Source: Palsa-189 sp963803735 (GTDB lineage: Bacteria > Acidobacteriota > Terriglobia > Acidiferrales > UBA7541). From it: a stretch of DNA of 64,000 nucleotides. The DNA is taken from the NCBI GenBank assembly GCA_963803735.1, contig CAWDNV010000001.1, positions 434,001 to 498,000 on the forward strand. The letters are read 5' to 3'. Shown piece by piece: positions 43,792 to 52,296 of this stretch. Under the pieces are notes generated by a model. It made no database searches. It saw nothing but the letters and a program-made list of their open reading frames with translations, and was not told the origin of the DNA. Positions within the stretch are counted from its first letter, which is position 1. Each line of letters opens with the position of its first letter. A program made the position numbers and the translations under genes.

Positions 43792-44832
43792 ATGAAAACC
43801 GCCTACGTTTCTGATCTGACCCCGGACACCAGCATCACGTCTTTTTTTCTCGTGTGCGAAAAAGAGCTGCGCTCGACCCGTGAAGGAAAGCTTTTTTTGC
43901 GGCTGGAGCTCAGCGATCGGAGCGGGACGATTGAGGCGCGCCTTTGGGACAACGCGGAGGCATTTGCGGCGCTTTTTGATCGCGATGACATTATTAAAGT
44001 CCAGGCACGCGTTGAGAATTATAAGAATCGAGTACAGCTTGCGGTGGACAGGGTTCGCCGCGCCGAGCCCGCTGAAGTGGATTTATCCGATTATTTCCCG
44101 CACACCGCGGAGGATATCGAGCAGCTTTACGGGCGGCTGCGTGAACATGTAGCAACGATCAAAAATCCTTGGCTAAACCGTTTGGTCTCCGGAGTAATTG
44201 AGGACCCGGCGATATTTCCGCGGTTGAAGCGCGCCCCGGCGGCAAAAATGATGCACCATGCTTTTGTGGGCGGCCTGCTCGAGCATATTGTCAGCCTGTG
44301 CGATCTGTGCCGATTTGCTGCTCAACACTATCTTGAACTGGACCTCGATCTTTTGCTTACAGGCGCGGCTCTGCACGATATCGGTAAGCTGGACGAGCTT
44401 TGCTATGAACGTGCGATTCATTACACCAACGACGGTCAACTGCTGGGTCATATTATTCTGGGGCTCGAGCAGGTGACCGAAAGAATGAATAGCATCGAGG
44501 GCTTTCCGCCGGACTACAAGACGCTGGTGAAGCACTTGCTTATTAGCCATCATGGGCAATATGAGTTCGGCTCACCAAAGCTGCCGATGTTTCGCGAGGC
44601 GCTGGTGCTCCATTACCTCGACGATTTGGATTCAAAAATGGGCGCAGCGCGTGCTGTTCTCGGGGCGGATGGAGGCGAAGCCGGTTGGACTGCTTTTAGC
44701 TCCGCGCTGAATCGCAGGCTGCTTCGGCTGGACCAATTTCGCGTACCTCCAGCGGAAAAGGCCACTACGGCCGCGCCGGAAAATGACGAGAAACTCGGCA
44801 CGGAAACGCTGCTCAAGACGAAGACCGTCTAG
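43792..44832 (+). CDS. YhaM-type 3'-5' exoribonuclease (OB-fold plus HD domain)
   Basis: 346 residues, starting directly after the stop of the previous gene. An N-terminal OB-fold nucleic-acid binding domain (SITSFFLVCEKELRSTREGK, RLWDNAEAFAALF, VQARVENYKNRVQLAV) is followed by an HD phosphohydrolase domain: MMHHAFVGGLLEHIVSLCDL, ALHDIGKLDEL (metal-binding HD) and LLISHHGQYEFGSPKLP. This is the domain order of Bacillus YhaM and related 3'-5' exonucleases. Possible substrates are RNA or single-stranded DNA. The C-terminus after residue 320 is disordered. Confidence 0.85.
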   Translation: MKTAYVSDLTPDTSITSFFLVCEKELRSTREGKLFLRLELSDRSGTIEARLWDNAEAFAALFDRDDIIKVQARVENYKNRVQLAVDRVRRAEPAEVDLSDYFPHTAEDIEQLYGRLREHVATIKNPWLNRLVSGVIEDPAIFPRLKRAPAAKMMHHAFVGGLLEHIVSLCDLCRFAAQHYLELDLDLLLTGAALHDIGKLDELCYERAIHYTNDGQLLGHIILGLEQVTERMNSIEGFPPDYKTLVKHLLISHHGQYEFGSPKLPMFREALVLHYLDDLDSKMGAARAVLGADGGEAGWTAFSSALNRRLLRLDQFRVPPAEKATTAAPENDEKLGTETLLKTKTV

Positions 44833-44844
44833 AAAGACGGATCC

Positions 44845-45225
44845 ATGTACACTTCACCCGCCCGTGGTATTCGCCGTTCCATACTGGATCTAGCCCCTTT
44901 GGAACTCGATTGTATGAATGCTTTGTGGCGCCTGGGCGAGGCAACAGTCCGTGACATTCACGCGGCAATGGCGACCACCCGCCCGCGAGCGTACACCACG
45001 ATTATGACGATCCTCGACCGCCTGGCGCAGAAGGGTGTGGTGGAACGGCAGAAATCCGGCCGTGCTTGGCTTTATAAGGCCAATCTGTCGGCTGATCAGG
45101 CCCGCACGCATGCGGTTGCGCGACTCGTGGAAGGATTCTTTCAGGGTTCTACGGAAGCGTTGGCTTCACATATTTCGACACTGAACAAATCGCCGCAACC
45201 CAACATCACTCGTAATCCCGAATAA
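44845..45225 (+). CDS. BlaI/MecI/CopY-family transcriptional repressor
   Basis: 126 residues. The winged helix LDLAPLELDCMNALWRLGEA, TVRDIHAAMATTRPRAYTTI, MTILDRLAQKGVVERQKSGR followed by AWLYKANLS is the penicillinase-repressor fold. In beta-lactam systems such repressors pair with a BlaR1 sensor-protease, but none is encoded beside it; it sits 12 bp after the nuclease gene within a housekeeping operon. It probably acts as a stand-alone regulator, for example of copper or redox genes as in CopY. Target unknown. Confidence 0.85.
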   Translation: MYTSPARGIRRSILDLAPLELDCMNALWRLGEATVRDIHAAMATTRPRAYTTIMTILDRLAQKGVVERQKSGRAWLYKANLSADQARTHAVARLVEGFFQGSTEALASHISTLNKSPQPNITRNPE

Positions 45226-45265
45226 CTTTCGAGCTACAGACTTGGAAACGATCAACAAAACACGA

Positions 45266-46270
45266 ATGGCCGATATGCCGATGCGGCGTAGCTTTCAGAT
45301 CCGCGATATCGAAATCGACCCCGCGACGGTTCTGGCGCCAATGGCCGGCGTTACGGATACCATCTTCCGGCGCATGATCCGAAATCTGGGCGGCTGCGGG
45401 CTGATCATGACGGAATTCACGAGCGCCGAAGGCGTAACGAGGCAGGCGGCGCGAATCATGAACTACCTTCACTTTGAGCCTGACGAGCACCCGATCACGG
45501 CCCAATTGTTTGGCGCCAATGCTCGAGTTTTGGCTGACGCCGCGAAGCTTGTAGAGGATCTCGGGTTCGACGTAGTCGATATCAATCTGGGCTGTCCAGC
45601 GAAAAAGGTGGTGAAGTGTGGAGGCTCGGGCTTGCTGCGCGATCTTCTCGCGCTAGAAGAGCTGCTGCGCATGGTCCGCAATGCCGTGCACATTCCACTT
45701 ACGATCAAGACGCGCGCCGGCTGGGACGAGAAGAGCATCGTAGCCGTCGAAGTTGCGCGGATGGCAGAAGGCGTTGGAGTGGAGGCCATCGCGGTGCATC
45801 CCAGAACGCGTGAGCAAGCCTACACCGGATCTGCGGATTGGAACCTGATTCGCGCAGTCAAACAAGCTGTGCGAATACCTGTCATTGGCAATGGCGACAT
45901 TCGGAGTCCCGAGGATGCAGTGCGCATGATCAACGAGACAAACTGCGACGCAGTAATGATCGGGCGTGGGGCAAGTACAAATCCGTGGATTTTCAGCCAG
46001 ATCGAGCAATTCATTGCTACTGGACGCTATGACGAGCCCACTGACCGTGACCGTTACGATTTGCTTTCGCGTTACTTCCGGCACTTGCGTGACGCGGGGT
46101 GGCCGGACGCGATTGGAAAAATGAAGCAGTTCGCGTGTTGGTTCACTCACGGAATCTGCAATGGCGCCGAGCTGCGGCGGCAGGTCACCAGGGCAGAGTC
46201 GGCGGCGGAGATCCTCGAGCGCGTCGACTCCTTCTTTGCGGTTGAATTCGCCGCGAATGGAAACGCCTAG
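45266..46270 (+). CDS. dusB: tRNA-dihydrouridine synthase
   Basis: 334 residues from the ATG at 45266; a TTG start at 45242 would add eight residues and is also possible. The FMN-dependent enzyme reduces uridine in tRNA. The TIM-barrel motifs are VLAPMAGVTDTIFRRMIRN, the catalytic-Cys loop INLGCPAKKVVKCGGSGLL, TIKTRAGWDEKSI, IAVHPRTREQAY and VIGNGDIRSPEDAV plus MIGRGASTNPWIF. The C-terminal helical domain is complete. It ends the five-gene run that began with rfaE2 and converges on rsmI. Confidence 0.93.
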   Translation: MADMPMRRSFQIRDIEIDPATVLAPMAGVTDTIFRRMIRNLGGCGLIMTEFTSAEGVTRQAARIMNYLHFEPDEHPITAQLFGANARVLADAAKLVEDLGFDVVDINLGCPAKKVVKCGGSGLLRDLLALEELLRMVRNAVHIPLTIKTRAGWDEKSIVAVEVARMAEGVGVEAIAVHPRTREQAYTGSADWNLIRAVKQAVRIPVIGNGDIRSPEDAVRMINETNCDAVMIGRGASTNPWIFSQIEQFIATGRYDEPTDRDRYDLLSRYFRHLRDAGWPDAIGKMKQFACWFTHGICNGAELRRQVTRAESAAEILERVDSFFAVEFAANGNA

Positions 46271-46274
46271 CTGG

Positions 46275-46293
46275 CGAATATTCCGGCTATTCG
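46275..46293. terminator. Weak hairpin between convergent dusB and rsmI
   Basis: CGAATA (46275-46280) and TATTCG (46288-46293) pair across a seven-base loop in the 52-bp gap between the two convergent stops. Six base pairs and no T-run make it a weak candidate for shared termination. Confidence 0.25.
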
Positions 46294-46322
46294 GCCAACC
46301 TCACTTCTACCAAAACGTCTAA

Positions 46323-47204
46323 TTACGCGCTGCTTAGCAGTTGTTTGTAAGCTTCACGTTTGGTGAGGCCGCGTTCGCGGGCGGCAACTTTCAAAGCGGC
46401 TTTGCGATCGATTTCTCGCTCGCGCATGATCTGCTCCACGCGTTCGCGCAAAGGCGCTGCGGATAATTCATGATTCGTTTCGGCGCCGGGAGCCGGCGGG
46501 CCGATAAGGAGGGTGATTTCCCCGCGAATTTGTTGCTGTTGCACGCGAACGAGCAGTTCGGCCAAATCGCCGCGCAGAAATTCCTCGTGGACCTTGGTCA
46601 TTTCGCGGGCAATAACCGCCTGACGGCGACCCAGTGAGTTCAGTGCATCCGAAAGGGTGTCCACAAGGCGATGGGGAGCTTCGTAAAGGACCAGGGTGTG
46701 GCTTTCTTTGGCTAGGTTATCGAGTATCTCGCGGCGCGCGGCTGAGCGGGAGGGAAGGAAACCTACAAACAGGAATTCCTCGGACGGTAGCCCTGAGACT
46801 GCGAGCGCGGCGACCACGGCTGAAGGGCCTGGAATTGGAACTACGGGAATTTGTCTTTCGAGGCATAGACAAACCAAACGATGGCCGGGATCAGAGATAA
46901 CCGGCGTTCCTGCATCGCTTACCAGGACAATCTGCGCCCCTTGCTCCAGCCGCTCCAGCAACTCGTCAGCTCTGGAAGCTTCGTTGTGCTGGTGATAGCT
47001 GAGTGTCGGCTTGCGAATCCCATAATGATTCAGGAGTTTTGCCGTGTGCAGGGTGTCTTCGCATGCGATCAGGTCTGCTTCGCCCAGAAGACGAAGAGCT
47101 CGTACGGTGATATCTTCCAGATTTCCTATCGGCGTAGCCACCAAATAGAGCGTGCCTTTGCGGTGAGAGGACCTATCCGGCGGCGAAGCTGACATTTCTG
47201 GCAT
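46323..47204 (-). CDS. rsmI: 16S rRNA (cytidine1402-2'-O)-methyltransferase
   Basis: 293 residues. The tetrapyrrole-methylase-type fold begins with LYLVATPIGNLEDITVRALR, and continues with CEDTLHTAKLLNHYGI, LVSDAGTPVISDPG, PIPGPSAVVAALAVSGLPSE and LYEAPHRLVDTL, all diagnostic of RsmI (YraL). It methylates the 2'-hydroxyl of C1402 in the ribosomal P site. The C-terminal helical tail (DRKAALKVAARERGLTKREA) has the usual basic character. It converges on dusB and is divergent from the FmdB-like gene, with 138 bp between starts. Confidence 0.93.
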   Translation of the reverse strand: MPEMSASPPDRSSHRKGTLYLVATPIGNLEDITVRALRLLGEADLIACEDTLHTAKLLNHYGIRKPTLSYHQHNEASRADELLERLEQGAQIVLVSDAGTPVISDPGHRLVCLCLERQIPVVPIPGPSAVVAALAVSGLPSEEFLFVGFLPSRSAARREILDNLAKESHTLVLYEAPHRLVDTLSDALNSLGRRQAVIAREMTKVHEEFLRGDLAELLVRVQQQQIRGEITLLIGPPAPGAETNHELSAAPLRERVEQIMREREIDRKAALKVAARERGLTKREAYKQLLSSA

Positions 47205-47310
47205 GTGCCAGCAAGTCTAGCACGAGCGTGCTGCCCGCCTAGGGAGCCGGGCTTATTAGCGATCGAGGCGTGGAAGAAGAGTCTGTGCGGGTAGGAGATG
47301 CACCGGCATG

Positions 47311-47328
47311 GTAAAATACTGATTTTAC
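47311..47328. promoter_or_regulatory. Perfect palindrome upstream of the FmdB-like gene
   Basis: GTAAAAT-ACTG-ATTTTAC, arms of seven bases with a four-base loop, lies 14 bp before the GTG start; the GGAG ribosome binding site follows it directly. It could be an operator or an RNA hairpin masking the start. It contains a -10-like TAAAAT. Confidence 0.4.
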
Positions 47329-47342
47329 GGAGACAAACAGAC

Positions 47343-47666
47343 GTGCCGTTATATGAGTACGAGTGTGAAAAGTGCGGTAAGCACTTTGAGAAAATCGAGA
47401 AGATGGGGGGGCCGCATTTAAAAAAATGCCCCAGCTGCGGTGGTCGGGTCGAGCGACTGATGTCGGCGCCTGCCATCCAGTTCAAGGGCAGCGGCTGGTA
47501 CGTGACCGATTACGCCCGCTCGTCTAACCGAGGCGCCGAAAAAAGCGATGCGGGTGGCGATTCTGACAAATCCGACAGCAAGGCTGAAACGAAGACGGAC
47601 GCCAAAACAGAAACGAAAACGGCATCCGAAAGCAAAGAAAAGAAAAAAGTCGCCAAAGAGAAGTAA
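47343..47666 (+). CDS. FmdB-type zinc-ribbon regulatory protein
   Basis: 107 residues from the GTG at 47343 (GGAG ten bases ahead); the frame opens at 47298. The N-terminus MPLYEYECEKCGKHFEKIEK and KKCPSCGGRVERLMSAPA form the CxxC...CxxC zinc ribbon of the FmdB / regulatory-protein family, with the conserved FKGSGWYVTDY closing the domain. After residue 65 the tail is Lys/Asp/Ser/Thr-rich and disordered (ETKTDAKTETKTASESK). Function of the family is loosely known as a putative regulator; it is often found near rsmI and similar genes. Converges on galU. Confidence 0.85.
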   Translation: MPLYEYECEKCGKHFEKIEKMGGPHLKKCPSCGGRVERLMSAPAIQFKGSGWYVTDYARSSNRGAEKSDAGGDSDKSDSKAETKTDAKTETKTASESKEKKKVAKEK

Positions 47667-47675
47667 TACTACGGC

Positions 47676-48569
47676 CTAGAGCTTAAGCTCACGAAGATAT
47701 GTGCGAAAGTCCTGACCGAATTCGCGATTTTCCAAGGCAATTTCCACGGTAGCCTTTAAGAAGCCCAGTTTATCGCCCGCGTCGTAAGATTTGCCCTTGT
47801 ACTCTAATGCGTAGAGTCCGTACTCCTGAGCTAACAGTCGCAATCCGTCCGTGAGCTGAATTTCTCCTCCGCTTCCCGGCGAAGTTCGCTCGAGGCAATC
47901 GAAAATCTCCGGCGGCAGAACGTAGCGGCCGGTGACCGCCAGATTTGACGGCGCCTTTCCCGGGCGCGGCTTTTCTACCAGATCGCGCACACGAAGCAAT
48001 CGGTCGCCCCATTTGGATTTCTCGGCCGGCTGAGTGTCAATGACGCCGTACAGATGAGTGCGCTCCATCGGAACGGGCTCAACGGCAATCGTGCCAATGC
48101 CCGTTTCTTCGTAAACATCGGCGATCTGACGCGTGGCGGGGCAGGGGCCAGGAATAATTACGTCGCCGAGAAGAACGGCGAAAGGCTCATTTCCCACCAA
48201 TTCGCGCGCTGTCAGGACGGCATGCCCCAAGCCTAGCGGTTCTTTTTGCCGCGTATAGCTGAAGTTCACCATATTGCTGATTGAGCGCACCATCTCAACT
48301 TGCTCAGTCTTTCCCTTGCTCTCCAGGAACCGCTCCAGCTCGGGCGCATTGTCGAAATGATCTTCGATAGCGTTCTTGCCTCGCCCTGTAACGATAATGA
48401 TGTTCTCGATTCCCGATGCCACGCATTCCTCGACCACATATTGAATGAGCGGCTTATCAACAACGGGGAGCATCTCTTTAGGTTGCGCTTTGGTGGCCGG
48501 CAGAAATCGGGTGCCCAGACCAGCGGCTGGAAGGACGGCCTTGCGCACGCGTCGGTTCTTATTTGTCAT
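47676..48569 (-). CDS. galU: UTP-glucose-1-phosphate uridylyltransferase
   Basis: 297 residues. It makes UDP-glucose for envelope polysaccharides and, indirectly, glycogen-type or osmoprotective sugars. The nucleotide-binding loop AAGLGTRFLPATKAQPKEM is at residues 16-34, followed by DKPLIQYVVEECVASGIENI, VLLGDVIIPGPCP (Mg-binding Asp), EKPRPGKAPSNLAVTGRYVL and GKSYDAGDKLGFLKATVEIA. Full length for the GalU family. It converges on the FmdB gene with only nine bases between stops; the intervening GAGCTTAAGCTC is a palindrome inside the end of this gene. Confidence 0.95.
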   Translation of the reverse strand: MTNKNRRVRKAVLPAAGLGTRFLPATKAQPKEMLPVVDKPLIQYVVEECVASGIENIIIVTGRGKNAIEDHFDNAPELERFLESKGKTEQVEMVRSISNMVNFSYTRQKEPLGLGHAVLTARELVGNEPFAVLLGDVIIPGPCPATRQIADVYEETGIGTIAVEPVPMERTHLYGVIDTQPAEKSKWGDRLLRVRDLVEKPRPGKAPSNLAVTGRYVLPPEIFDCLERTSPGSGGEIQLTDGLRLLAQEYGLYALEYKGKSYDAGDKLGFLKATVEIALENREFGQDFRTYLRELKL

Positions 48570-48754
48570 ACGTGTTTTCGGAAGCTATTCCTGTATAGAA
48601 GATTGGAAGTCAAAAATGCGGTTGCTCAATAGGCCAGAACGACCTCGCTCCTTCGATGAAGAGAAGGTGATTTGCGGACAGGGTTTCGTCCATGGCCAGC
48701 GGGTGAGCCAAAGCCGTATGCTACCATACGAAACCGCAATACACGCGAGACCGC

Positions 48755-49894
48755 ATGGCTAAGCGTATCCTGGGTATTGAATCTTCGTGCGACGAAACTG
48801 CGGCTGCGGTTGTTGCCGACGGCCGGGAGATCCTGTCCAGCGTCATCGCCTCTCAGATTGCAGTGCACAGGAAGTATGGCGGGGTGGTGCCGGAATTGGC
48901 GTCACGCGAGCATCTTCGAAGCATTGTTCCTGTTGTGCGCGAGGCTCTTGACCGCGCCGGGATGAGCTTAAGAGAGCTAGATGCTGTTGGAGTCACATAC
49001 GGACCAGGTTTGGTCGGCTCGTTGCTGGTGGGTTTGACGTACGGGAAAGTGGTGGCAAATGCACTAGGGAAGCCGCTCATAGGCGTCAACCACCTGGAAG
49101 GTCACGTTCGAGCGGTGTTCCTGGAGGCGTTTCGTTCGGGCCGAGAGCCGTCTTTGCCGGCGGTTTGCCTTATCGTTTCCGGCGGACATACTTTGTTGTA
49201 CGAAGTCAGGGATAGCGGTCCCGCCGGAATTCTAGCCGCGGTCCTTCTGAACTATCGGAAGATCGGCCAAACGCGTGACGATGCTGCCGGTGAGGCATAC
49301 GATAAAGTTGCAAAGCTTCTGGCCTTTGGATATCCGGGCGGGCCAATAATCGATCGCCTGTCGGCGCGCGTCACTGAGCTACCTTCCGCGCAGAAAGAAG
49401 CCGTCGAGTTTCCGGCTACGAAGATCAAAGGGAATCCATATGATTTCAGCTTCAGCGGGATCAAGACGGCTGTGCTGTATTACCTTCGGTCGCACCCAGA
49501 ACTGCAGCCTGAGATCGATGAGCGCCGCCAGGCGCTAAGCAGGGGTGAGCGGAGCGCCGATCAGTTGCTTCCCTTATGCAGCATGCAAACCCTGGGATTA
49601 CTCGCGAGCTTTCAAAGACGAGTCGTGGCCGAATTAGTAAGGCGCACTCTTGAGGCGGCTGAGGAGGCAGCGGCCCAGAGCATTCTCGTTTCGGGAGGTG
49701 TGGCTGCAAACAACGAGTTGCGAAGTTCATTCGAACGTGAGGCGGAGCGGCGCAGCTTCCAAGTGTTTTTCCCCAGCCGCGAGCTCTCTACCGACAACGC
49801 TGCAATGATCGCTGCTGCAGCTTACCCCAAGCTTCTGTCTGCGCAGTTCGCCGGCTGGGATCTTAACGCCGAACCCGTCCTGCCCCTGGCATAA
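48755..49894 (+). CDS. tsaD: tRNA N6-adenosine threonylcarbamoyltransferase
   Basis: 379 residues. With TsaB and TsaE it transfers the threonylcarbamoyl group to A37 of ANN-decoding tRNAs. The ASKHA fold shows RILGIESSCDETAAAVV, the metal-binding HLEGH (His113, His117), IVSGGHTLL, ARG-type GEAYDKVAKLL, DFSFSGIKTAV and VSGGVAANNELR. Longer than average at two loops (RSGREPSLPAV and the ERRQALSRGERSADQ insert around 280). It is separated from tsaB by the carD gene, which reads the other way. Start ATG is the first in the frame; the ribosome binding site is poor. Confidence 0.95.
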   Translation: MAKRILGIESSCDETAAAVVADGREILSSVIASQIAVHRKYGGVVPELASREHLRSIVPVVREALDRAGMSLRELDAVGVTYGPGLVGSLLVGLTYGKVVANALGKPLIGVNHLEGHVRAVFLEAFRSGREPSLPAVCLIVSGGHTLLYEVRDSGPAGILAAVLLNYRKIGQTRDDAAGEAYDKVAKLLAFGYPGGPIIDRLSARVTELPSAQKEAVEFPATKIKGNPYDFSFSGIKTAVLYYLRSHPELQPEIDERRQALSRGERSADQLLPLCSMQTLGLLASFQRRVVAELVRRTLEAAEEAAAQSILVSGGVAANNELRSSFEREAERRSFQVFFPSRELSTDNAAMIAAAAYPKLLSAQFAGWDLNAEPVLPLA

Positions 49895-50008
49895 AAGATC
49901 CCCTAGAACTCTGGGTTAGGTGCTAAGTGTTTTGGATTTCAAAAGAGGCAATACGTCGGGAAGCACGGTAGCTTACCGCCGGAGGTCCACTAACAAACTG
50001 TCGCCGAA

Positions 50009-50539
50009 TCAGTCCGCGGCGGTGGCTTCGTCACCGGTAGGCGGCATACGCAAACGCGCCTTTGCCAGGGACTTAACAAGTACGGATTCCATATTTTCGG
50101 GACTGGAGTTACGTGCGGTGGCGAGTTCGGTGATCAGGAGGTATTTAGCCCGCTCGAGCATTTTCTTTTCCCGAAATGAGAGTGGCTTGCTGTGGCTCAA
50201 GGCCACCAGGCTTTTCAGAACTGCAGCAACTTCGATGAGTGACCCGGTTCGCATGCGCTCCGAATTTTCCTTGAAGCGATGCTTCCAGTCATGGTGTGAA
50301 TTGAACTTACCCTTTTCGAGATAGCCGAGAACTTTGCAAGTGTCGCCATTTCGAATAACTGGACGAAGTCCGACTGCCGCTGCGTTCGAACGGGGAACCA
50401 TAACCTTGAGGGAGTTGGAGGTAATGCGTAACATGTAGTAGGTTTCGGTTCGGCCTTCGAGCATGCCATAACTGATTTGTTCAATTACGCCCACGCCGTG
50501 ATTTGGATACACTACCTTGTCGCCTATTTTAAATTCCAT
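50009..50539 (-). CDS. carD: CarD-family transcription factor
   Basis: 176 residues from the ATG at 50539. The N-terminal RNA-polymerase-interacting domain (MEFKIGDKVVYPNHGVGVIE, then TYYMLRITSNSLKVMVPRSN) is followed by the helical DNA-interacting domain (KHRFKENSERMRTGSLIEVA, AALKSL-like region, LSFREKKMLERAKYLLITEL). CarD binds the beta subunit and stabilises open promoter complexes, controlling rRNA transcription and stress responses. The C-terminal Ala/Pro tail is short. A sigma-70-like promoter lies just upstream (50577-50606). Confidence 0.93.
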   Translation of the reverse strand: MEFKIGDKVVYPNHGVGVIEQISYGMLEGRTETYYMLRITSNSLKVMVPRSNAAAVGLRPVIRNGDTCKVLGYLEKGKFNSHHDWKHRFKENSERMRTGSLIEVAAVLKSLVALSHSKPLSFREKKMLERAKYLLITELATARNSSPENMESVLVKSLAKARLRMPPTGDEATAAD

Positions 50540-50576
50540 GGCAGGAGTTCCCCCTAAGACAAAGCACGATGCACTC

Positions 50577-50606
50577 ATTTTAGGCAATTCATGTACGGAT
50601 AGTCAA
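50577..50606 (-). promoter_or_regulatory. Sigma-70-like promoter of carD
   Basis: On the minus strand, TTGACT (complement of 50601-50606) and TAAAAT (complement of 50577-50582) are separated by 18 bp, close to the consensus. The start point would fall near 50570, about 30 bases before the ATG at 50539. The plus strand of the same gap has TAGAAT at 50618-50623 for tsaB. Confidence 0.6.
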
Positions 50607-50733
50607 TATATTTCTCGTAGAATCAGGTAGTTATGTAGAAATTCCAATACGGGATGGAACTAAAATTGCTTGCAAGTCCGGCCGATTCACGGCGATGTTA
50701 GACCTACACGACAGCCACTCGGAAATTTGAAGA

Positions 50734-51441
50734 ATGCTGATTCTTGCAGTGGACACCAGCGCACAGTCAGGTAGTCTCGCGTTGCTTCGCGGCGCGACAG
50801 TTTTGATGCATCGGGTAATCTCGTCCGACGAACCGTATTCTGCCAGCCTTCTTCGCGAAGCAATGAAAATGTTAGACGGAGCACGCATCTCTTTCGAGGA
50901 GATCGACTTATTTGCCGTGAATGCCGGCCCTGGCTCCTTCACGGGATTGCGAGTGGGTCTGACAACCATAAAGGGCTGGGCGGAAGTTTGGGGGAAGCCG
51001 ATCGCGGCGGTGAGCGGACTAGAGGCAATAGCGATTCAGATTTGCCCGTCAATTGCGCCGGGCTCATTCATCGCAGCCGTAACAGATGCGCGCCGTGGAC
51101 AGATATTTGGGGCTTTATTTCGTTCGCGGGACGATGGTTCTGGCCTCCTTGACCATCTCGGAGATGAAGTTCTCGCTAATGCCGACGAGTTCTTGCAGTC
51201 TTTGCCGCCAAATGCGGGAGGCGACAATGTGTTAACCATCGCGTGCCTTCAACCCGAAGCGGTTCAGCCAGCAATTCAGCGACTGGGCTCCCGGGTCGAA
51301 GTCGTGTCGGATGTGCTTGCGCCTTTTATTGGGCAGCTTGGTTACGCTAAGGCACGGCGAGGGGATGTGATAGACGCGTTGCATTTGGACGCCAACTACA
51401 TCCGCCGGTCCGATGCGGAGATGAACTGGAAATCCGACTGA
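50734..51441 (+). CDS. tsaB: tRNA threonylcarbamoyladenosine biosynthesis protein TsaB
   Basis: 235 residues. The non-catalytic ASKHA partner of TsaD: ILAVDTSAQSGSLALLRGAT, VNAGPGSFTGLRVGLTTIKG, AVTDARRGQIFGALF are the typical motifs. First gene of a plus-strand run: tsaB, rimI, DUF465, psd, pssA, an Asd-like gene, lptE and holA. The length and order of the tsaB-rimI pair are standard. Confidence 0.93.
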   Translation: MLILAVDTSAQSGSLALLRGATVLMHRVISSDEPYSASLLREAMKMLDGARISFEEIDLFAVNAGPGSFTGLRVGLTTIKGWAEVWGKPIAAVSGLEAIAIQICPSIAPGSFIAAVTDARRGQIFGALFRSRDDGSGLLDHLGDEVLANADEFLQSLPPNAGGDNVLTIACLQPEAVQPAIQRLGSRVEVVSDVLAPFIGQLGYAKARRGDVIDALHLDANYIRRSDAEMNWKSD

Positions 51442-51480
51442 ATCCTGGCGGCATCTTTGCGGACTTCTGATTCCATAAAC

Positions 51481-51915
51481 ATGATTCGGAACGTTGATGC
51501 CACCGATCTCGAGCGCGTTCGGACGTTGTTGGCGAGTGTTCCCGAAGCTGCGTCGTGGTCTGCCGATGAGTTCCGAATTGCTTTGCAGGGGGACTTATCA
51601 GCGCGAGTGGCAGAGGAGGAAGGAATCGTGTGTGGATTGGTCGTTTTTCGAACGATGGCCGACGAGGCAGAAATTCTAAATCTAGCAGTAGCTTCGACCA
51701 GTCGGCGCCGGGGAATTGGCTCGCGGCTTATGGAAGACGCGTTGGCAGCCTGCAAAACGGCGGGAGTTAAGAGAATATTCCTGGAGGTTCGCGAGTCCAA
51801 CGACGCTGCCCGAAAGTTTTATTTACGGATGGGCCTTACCGAGGTCGGGCGGCGTCGCGACTATTATTCCCATCCGATTGAGGATGCCTTGGTACTGGCT
51901 TGTACAGTCGAATAA
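51481..51915 (+). CDS. rimI: Ribosomal protein S18-alanine N-acetyltransferase
   Basis: 144 residues from the ATG at 51481; a TTG at 51457 would give eight more. The GNAT fold is clear: EAASWSADEFRIALQGDL, LVVFRTMADEAEILNLAVAS, the acetyl-CoA pocket RRRGIGSRLMEDAL and EVRESNDAARKFYLRMGLTE plus GRRRDYYSHPIEDALVLA. The enzyme acetylates the N-terminal Ala of ribosomal protein S18. It follows tsaB by 39 bp, a common pairing. The specific name rests on context as much as on sequence. Confidence 0.85.
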   Translation: MIRNVDATDLERVRTLLASVPEAASWSADEFRIALQGDLSARVAEEEGIVCGLVVFRTMADEAEILNLAVASTSRRRGIGSRLMEDALAACKTAGVKRIFLEVRESNDAARKFYLRMGLTEVGRRRDYYSHPIEDALVLACTVE

Positions 51916-51994
51916 GTACGGAAAAGTTCTTGTGACACGAACCTGCGTATGTTAGGTTTCGCTTATGTAAGACCCTAAAACACTCAGGAGGCGC

Positions 51995-52231
51995 ATGATG
52001 TCTTTGCTCCGGGAAGTTCGTGAACAACTGCTGGCGGGCGACGCAGAATTCCGACACCTGGTTGAAGAGCATTCACGCTACGAAGCACAGCTTGAGCAAC
52101 TCACCAAAAGTCCCTACCTGAGCGCGGAAGACATCCTCCTGGAATCCGATCTGAAAAAGAAAAAGCTTCGCGTGAAAGATGAGATCGAACGGTTGATCGC
52201 GCGGCGCACTAAATCAGCACACACCCATTAG
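51995..52231 (+). CDS. DUF465 (YdcH) family protein
   Basis: 78 residues with CAGGAGG before the ATG. It is almost wholly helical (LLREVREQLLAGDAEFRHLV, EEHSRYEAQLEQLTKSPYLS, DLKKKKLRVKDEIERLIARR), a two-helix coiled-coil typical of YdcH/DUF465. No function is known for the family. It lies between rimI and psd in the operon. Confidence 0.85.
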   Translation: MMSLLREVREQLLAGDAEFRHLVEEHSRYEAQLEQLTKSPYLSAEDILLESDLKKKKLRVKDEIERLIARRTKSAHTH

Positions 52232-52296
52232 CACGCGGCTCCGCAGTGTTAATTTATCGTAGAATGGTAAAGGTGTCGTTGTGCGCTCTTTAGCGC

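Noticed and set aside
44845..45225. BlaI-family gene considered as part of a beta-lactam sensing module
   Set aside because: No BlaR1-like sensor or beta-lactamase lies nearby; it is embedded in a housekeeping run.
49966..49978. CGGTA-GCT-TACCG hairpin after carD
   Set aside because: Only five base pairs and no T-run; too weak to list as a terminator.
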